In this document: one piece after another, positions 61,910 to 64,000 of the stretch
How the letters are laid out: the number at the start of each line of letters is the position of its first letter
How positions within the stretch are numbered: the first letter of the stretch is position 1
Assembly (NCBI GenBank): GCA_965117035.1
Contig: OZ220748.1
Coordinates: forward strand, 1,426,001 to 1,490,000
Reading direction: 5' to 3'
Source of the DNA: CAZENU01 sp965117035
GTDB taxonomy: Bacteria > Chloroflexota > Dehalococcoidia > Lucifugimonadales > CAZENU01
Length of the DNA stretch: 64,000 nucleotides
Notes under the pieces: generated by a model
What the model saw: the letters and a program-made list of their open reading frames with translations, nothing else
Database searches by the model: none
What the model was told of the DNA's origin: nothing
Made by a program: the position numbers and the translations under genes

Positions 61910-64000
61910 AGCAAGCTCACGGCCGTGGCGCCATCGCCGCCCCGCTCGGGCGCTTCCGGCGCGTGCGACCGCGCCAGCGGGTGGCTCGCCAGCACTTCCC
62001 TGACCGCCTGTCGCAGCGCCCCGGTGCCTTTGCCGTGGACGATCCGCACCGAGCTCATGCCGTCGCGGACGGCCTTGTCGAGAAACTCCTCGACCCGGAA
62101 GAGCGCCTCCTCGACCCTCATGCCACGCAGGTCGAGCTCCACCGTCGTCAGCATCGGCCCGAGCTCGTAGGAGACTCCCGCCAACGGCTGCTGCTCCGGC
62201 TCCTCGACGTCGACCGGCGTGAGCCGCTGGGGGTCGAGCTTGAACCGGACGCCGCCTACGGCGACCTCCACCTCGTCTTCCTCGTCCGGCGCGGCGACCA
62301 CCGTCCCCCGCACGTTCAGACCCTTGACCTCGACGACGTCACCGTCCCTCACACGCGTCGGCGCGGGCGCGGGCTGCCGGCGCTGGATCTCAGGGAGCGA
62401 CTCCTGTACGACTCTCTTCGCCTCGGCGACCTCGGCGGCGGCCCGCTTGACCGTCTCGTCCGAGACGCGCCAGGAGAGCGACGCCTCGGCGCGGCGGATC
62501 TGCTTCCTCACGCTGTCGAACTCGTGGCTGATCTCGCGGTCGATCTCCCGCAGCGCCTCCTCTCGCCTCAGGTCGAGCTCGGCCAGCCGCGCCTCGACCT
62601 GGGCCCGCGCCGCCTCGATCTCCGAACGGGCCGCCTCCGCCTCGGCGCGCACCCGGTCGGCCTCCTCCAGCCGCGATTTCAGCTCCTCGCGCTCCGCCTG
62701 CAGCTCCTTCATCCAGTCCTCGAACAGCATGTGACGCGGCTCGAGGAGAGACCGCGCCTCCTCCATGATGTCGTCGGGCAGGCCCAGGTGCGTTGCGACC
62801 GACATCGCGTAGCTCCTGCCCGGAGCGCCCAGCGTCAGGTGGTACGTCGGCATCAGGCTGTCCGGGTCCAGGTCGACGCTGGCGTTCGCCATGGCGGGCG
62901 ACGCCTGGGCGTGCGCGGCGATGGAGCGGTGGTGGGTCGTCACGATGGACGTGACGCCCATGACCGCCAGCCGGTTGAGAATCGCCTTGGCCAACGCCGA
63001 GCCCTCCTCCGGATCGGTGCTCGTGCCGAGCTCGTCCAGCAGCACCAGCGAGCCCTCGTCCGCGTGGCGCAGGATGTCGACCACGTTGCGCATGTGCGAC
63101 CCGAACGTCGACACCGACTGGCTGATGCTCTGCTGGTCGCCCACGTCGGCATAGACGCCGTTGAACAGGGGCAGCGAGCTTCCCGGCGCCGCGGGCGCGC
63201 GCAGCCCGGACTGGCGCATGAGCGCCAGCAGGCCGACCGTCTTCATCGCGACCGTCTTGCCCCCGGTATTCGGGCCCGTGACCACCAGCACCGGCGCGTC
63301 CCCGTCCATCCGCACCGTGATCGGCACGGCGTCTCGGCCCAGCATCGGGTGCCGGGCGCCCGACAGGTCTACGACCGGATGCGCCTCGCCTGAGGCCAGG
63401 TCGGCCGTCTCGCCGAGGGACGCGCTGAACCGCGCCCGCGCGAGCACGAGGTCGAGCCGGGCCGTCAGCTCGATCCCCAGCAGGATGTCGTCCCGCGCCG
63501 AGCCTATGAGCCCGGAGAGGTCCCGCAGCACCCAGGCGACCTCCCGTTCTTCTTCCAGCGCCAGCTCGCGCCACTCGTTGCCCAGCTCGACCGTCTCCAG
63601 TGGCTCGACGTACAGCGTCGCGCCCGTGTTCGACGCGTCGTGCACTATCCCCGGCACGCGGTGGCGCAGGTCCCTCTTGACCTGCAGCACCAGCCGGTCG
63701 CCGCGCATCGACACGACGTCGTCCTGCAGCGTCTCCTGGCCGACGTCCGACTCGATGAAGCGCTCCAGCGCGGCGGCCACCCGCTCGTAGGCGTCGCGAA
63801 GCTGGCGGCGTATCTGGCCCAGCGTGGGCGTCGCGTCATCGAGCACCTCGCCCCTGGGGCCGATGCTCGCCTCGATCCTGCCGCGGATGGCGGAGAGATC
63901 GGGGATGTCCTTCGCCATGCGCGACAGCCCCGGCGTCGACTCCTCTGTGGCGCGAAACGCCGACCGGGCGCGCTCCAGCACCTCCAGCGACTCGGCGACG
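61906..64000 (-). CDS. mutS2: Endonuclease MutS2 (5' end outside window)
   Basis: At least 690 residues; the frame is open to the right edge, so the N-terminal part is missing. Seen in order: the core helices with RLVLQVKRDLRHRVPGIVHD, Walker A VTGPNTGGKTVAMKT, VSTFGSHMRNVVDILR, Walker B LVLLDELGTSTDPEEGSALA, a long coiled coil (EERL-type, about 410-560 of the visible part) and a C-terminal Smr nuclease domain with LDLRGMRVEEALFRVE and VRIVHGKGTGALRQAV. Binds branched DNA and rescues stalled ribosomes in other bacteria. Translationally coupled to the DUF192 lipoprotein. Confidence 0.95.
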   Translation of the reverse strand, partial: VAESLEVLERARSAFRATEESTPGLSRMAKDIPDLSAIRGRIEASIGPRGEVLDDATPTLGQIRRQLRDAYERVAAALERFIESDVGQETLQDDVVSMRGDRLVLQVKRDLRHRVPGIVHDASNTGATLYVEPLETVELGNEWRELALEEEREVAWVLRDLSGLIGSARDDILLGIELTARLDLVLARARFSASLGETADLASGEAHPVVDLSGARHPMLGRDAVPITVRMDGDAPVLVVTGPNTGGKTVAMKTVGLLALMRQSGLRAPAAPGSSLPLFNGVYADVGDQQSISQSVSTFGSHMRNVVDILRHADEGSLVLLDELGTSTDPEEGSALAKAILNRLAVMGVTSIVTTHHRSIAAHAQASPAMANASVDLDPDSLMPTYHLTLGAPGRSYAMSVATHLGLPDDIMEEARSLLEPRHMLFEDWMKELQAEREELKSRLEEADRVRAEAEAARSEIEAARAQVEARLAELDLRREEALREIDREISHEFDSVRKQIRRAEASLSWRVSDETVKRAAAEVAEAKRVVQESLPEIQRRQPAPAPTRVRDGDVVEVKGLNVRGTVVAAPDEEDEVEVAVGGVRFKLDPQRLTPVDVEEPEQQPLAGVSYELGPMLTTVELDLRGMRVEEALFRVEEFLDKAVRDGMSSVRIVHGKGTGALRQAVREVLASHPLARSHAPEAPERGGDGATAVSLL

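Noticed and set aside
1..64000. tRNA, rRNA or tmRNA genes
   Set aside because: I looked for T-loop and rRNA signature sequences on both strands and saw none; a covariance-model scan would be decisive.

Overview
This is a GC-rich bacterial chromosome segment. Many genes start with GTG or TTG, Shine-Dalgarno sites are clear, and several gene pairs overlap by 4 bp (GTGA). The gene mix points to Chloroflexota, probably a Dehalococcoidia/SAR202-like lineage: LprG/LppX-type lipoproteins, many Gfo/Idh/MocA oxidoreductases, amidohydrolases, an arylsulfotransferase, Pro/Thr-rich lipoprotein linkers and long palindromic repeat arrays. This placement is inference; the window has no rRNA or other phylogenetic marker beyond fmt, argC, dinB and mutS2.

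Layout. 1-6.3 kb (minus): a Rieske oxygenase, an RND/MMPL transporter and the start of a sterol-methyltransferase-like gene run as an operon. Next to it is an LprG-like lipoprotein coupled to an MFS exporter. 6.5-11.6 kb: a phosphodiesterase, an intact IS1182-type element, a decayed relative of it inserted in a palindrome, and a PEBP lipoprotein. 11.7-15.5 kb: a sugar-type cluster (glycosidase-like propeller, MFS, YhcH) with repeat array 1. 15.7-20.7 kb: a DUF4160/DUF2442-XRE pair, a rhodanese, a MoeB/ThiF E1 and a membrane sulfatase. 20.8-26.3 kb: four Gfo/Idh/MocA dehydrogenases with a second DUF2442/DUF4160 pair between them. 26.3-28 kb: relics of IS256 and IS5 elements. 28-31.8 kb: AAC(3)-like and arylsulfotransferase pair, a retropepsin-like protein and a HAD hydrolase. 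31.9-36.5 kb: repeat arrays 2 and 3 around argC and an amidase. 36.5-45.8 kb: N-acyl-D-amino-acid deacylase-like enzyme, SulP transporter, MBL hydrolase, an acyl-AMP ligase-ACP-PlsC fusion, a GPH transporter and a DapA-family aldolase. 45.8-50.1 kb: a graveyard containing an IS3 relic, a dnaJ pseudogene split by a second IS1182 copy, and IS5 and IS481 scraps. 50.1-64 kb: MBL hydrolase plus lipoprotein, a PIN toxin pair, a TPP enzyme, dinB, fmt, a cupin, a NUDIX hydrolase, a SelW-like selenoprotein, a repeat-bearing metallopeptidase, a DUF192 lipoprotein and mutS2.

The most notable observations are a hidden selenoprotein gene (CxxU, UGA codon) at about 58.0-58.2 kb; the sterol-methyltransferase-like/RND/Rieske operon; the lprG-P55-like pair; three tandem arrays that share one hairpin core but have locus-specific spacers; and the twin IS1182 elements with clean 5-bp target duplications, one of which splits a decaying dnaJ.
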